Assembly: GCA_017962415.1 (NCBI GenBank)
Contig: JAGCVK010000077.1
Span: 1-62,330, forward strand
DNA from: Treponema sp.
GTDB lineage: Bacteria > Spirochaetota > Spirochaetia > Treponematales > Treponemataceae
Direction of reading: 5' to 3'
Length of the DNA stretch: 62,330 bases
The notes under the pieces are model-generated. The model did not search any database. It had not been told where the DNA came from and saw only the letters and a program-made list of their open reading frames with translations. Positions 61,761 to 62,330 of this stretch are shown one piece after another; within the stretch, counting starts at the first letter, position 1; each line of letters begins with the position of its first letter. Position numbers and translations under genes: made by a program.

Positions 61761-61798
61761 AAAAAAAAACGAGCCGCACTCAAAATGCAGCTCGTTTT
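61761..61798 (-). terminator. Intrinsic terminator of fabG
   Basis: A 13-bp stem (61766-61778 with 61786-61798, one wobble pair) with a 7-nt loop is followed by a T run on the minus strand, 35 nt past the fabG stop. Confidence 0.9.
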
Positions 61799-61832
61799 CA
61801 AACGATATCATAAAAAGATAATCAGCTAAAGA

Positions 61833-62330
61833 TTACATACCACCGTCAATTTCAATTACCTGGCGAGTAATGTAAGCAGCGCCCTCGCTCAAAAGGAACA
61901 CAGCTGCAGCTGCAATTTCTTCCGGCTTACCAGCGCGGCCCATTGGAATAGTCTGCATAATAATATCATAAACTTCTGGGCGAATAGCTTTAGTCATATC
62001 AGTTTCAATTACACCAGGTGCAATAGCGTTACAAGTAATTCCACGACCAGCAAGTTCTACAGCCAAAGCCTTAGTAGCACCAATAATACCAGCCTTAGAA
62101 GCACTATAGTTTGACTGACCACGATTTCCGTGCACACCACTTACAGAAGAAATTGTGATAATACGTCCACCGCGCTTATTTTTGCGGCTTGCCATAGGCA
62201 TAAGCAAAGGATTAATAACATTGTAAAAACTATCCAAATTAGTATGAATAACCTTGTCCCAGTCTTCGCCGCTCATAGCAGCAAAAGTATTATCGCGGGT
62301 AACACCAGCATTATTTACAATTCCCCAAAG
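61833..62330 (-). CDS. fabG: 3-oxoacyl-[acyl-carrier-protein] reductase, 5' end beyond window
   Basis: FabG reduces 3-oxoacyl-ACP with NADPH in fatty-acid synthesis. The 165 visible residues are the C-terminal two thirds of an SDR enzyme: NNAGVTRDNTF at the window edge, the catalytic Ser in ISSVSGVHGNRGQ, YSASKAG with Tyr and Lys, and the C-terminal EIDGGM. The frame stays open to base 62330, so the gene continues outside and the ATG at 62276 is internal. The FabG assignment fits the neighbouring fabF. Confidence 0.93.
   Translation of the reverse strand, partial: LWGIVNNAGVTRDNTFAAMSGEDWDKVIHTNLDSFYNVINPLLMPMASRKNKRGGRIITISSVSGVHGNRGQSNYSASKAGIIGATKALAVELAGRGITCNAIAPGVIETDMTKAIRPEVYDIIMQTIPMGRAGKPEEIAAAAVFLLSEGAAYITRQVIEIDGGM

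Noticed and set aside
1..62330. CRISPR array, prophage or insertion sequence
   Set aside because: No regularly spaced direct repeats, transposase, integrase or phage structural genes were seen; the tRNA-Leu 3' end shows no duplicated attachment site within the window.

Overview
This window looks like a chromosomal segment of a treponeme (spirochaete), most likely a gut or rumen type. The DNA is AT-rich. The grounds are a TIGR03545/TIGR03546-like pair, a bacterial XPB-type helicase followed by a long helicase-associated partner, several sensor/GGDEF proteins and intracellular plant-glycan hydrolases. No genus-level comparison could be run, so the assignment rests on gene content.

Layout. 0-7 kb: a type I restriction-modification methylase (hsdM, minus) faces away from an XPB-like helicase operon, a phosphatase and a Sua5-type tRNA-modification gene. 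7-14 kb (minus): a LacI-type sensor/GGDEF protein, ppk1, a Ppx/GppA-HD protein and a trehalase-like glycosidase. 14-18 kb: yifB, tRNA-Leu(CAA) and recQ. 18-22 kb (minus): S41 protease, rsmE, a WecG/TagA glycosyltransferase and a truncated sigma-54-activator-like protein. 22-31 kb (plus): MinD-like ATPase, lgt, nnrD/E, a membrane diguanylate cyclase, glutamine synthetase III and a GH5 glycosidase. 31-39 kb (minus): purD, a biotin ECF transporter (bioY with one ATPase and one T component), a MATE exporter, lysA, ddh and a TrmB-type regulator. 39-47 kb (minus): a tight six-gene operon of a SUMF1-like protein, a lipoprotein and an oligopeptide-type ABC transporter. 47-53 kb (minus): the TIGR03545/03546 pair and nrdG/nrdD with two NrdR boxes. 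53-55 kb: a divergent locus with a 28-residue Cys-rich peptide plus a mini-HlyD protein on one side and a six-TM LuxR-type regulator on the other. 55-62 kb: flavin reductase-rubredoxin, folA, a GH120-like beta-xylosidase, a zinc-ribbon protein, DUF1846, fabF and a partial fabG.

The strongest candidates for something new are (1) the unannotated Cys-rich peptide at 53613-53699 with its mini-HlyD partner and membrane LuxR regulator; (2) a highly structured RNA-like element filling the lysA-MATE gap (35817-35937), whose long stem is kept perfect only by G-U pairs on the MATE strand; (3) a set of genes (hsdM, recQ, MinD-like, S41, LuxR) whose -10 box lies 6-8 nt before the start codon with no ribosome binding site, which implies leaderless mRNAs; and (4) a family of GC-rich multi-hairpin intergenic elements.

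How the genes fit together. Three glycosidases without signal peptides (trehalase-like, GH5, GH120) suggest import and cytoplasmic breakdown of oligosaccharides. ppk1 and ppx form a polyphosphate unit. lysA and ddh give lysine through the dehydrogenase branch. nrdDG and the rubredoxin fusion fit an anaerobe that must handle oxygen stress.
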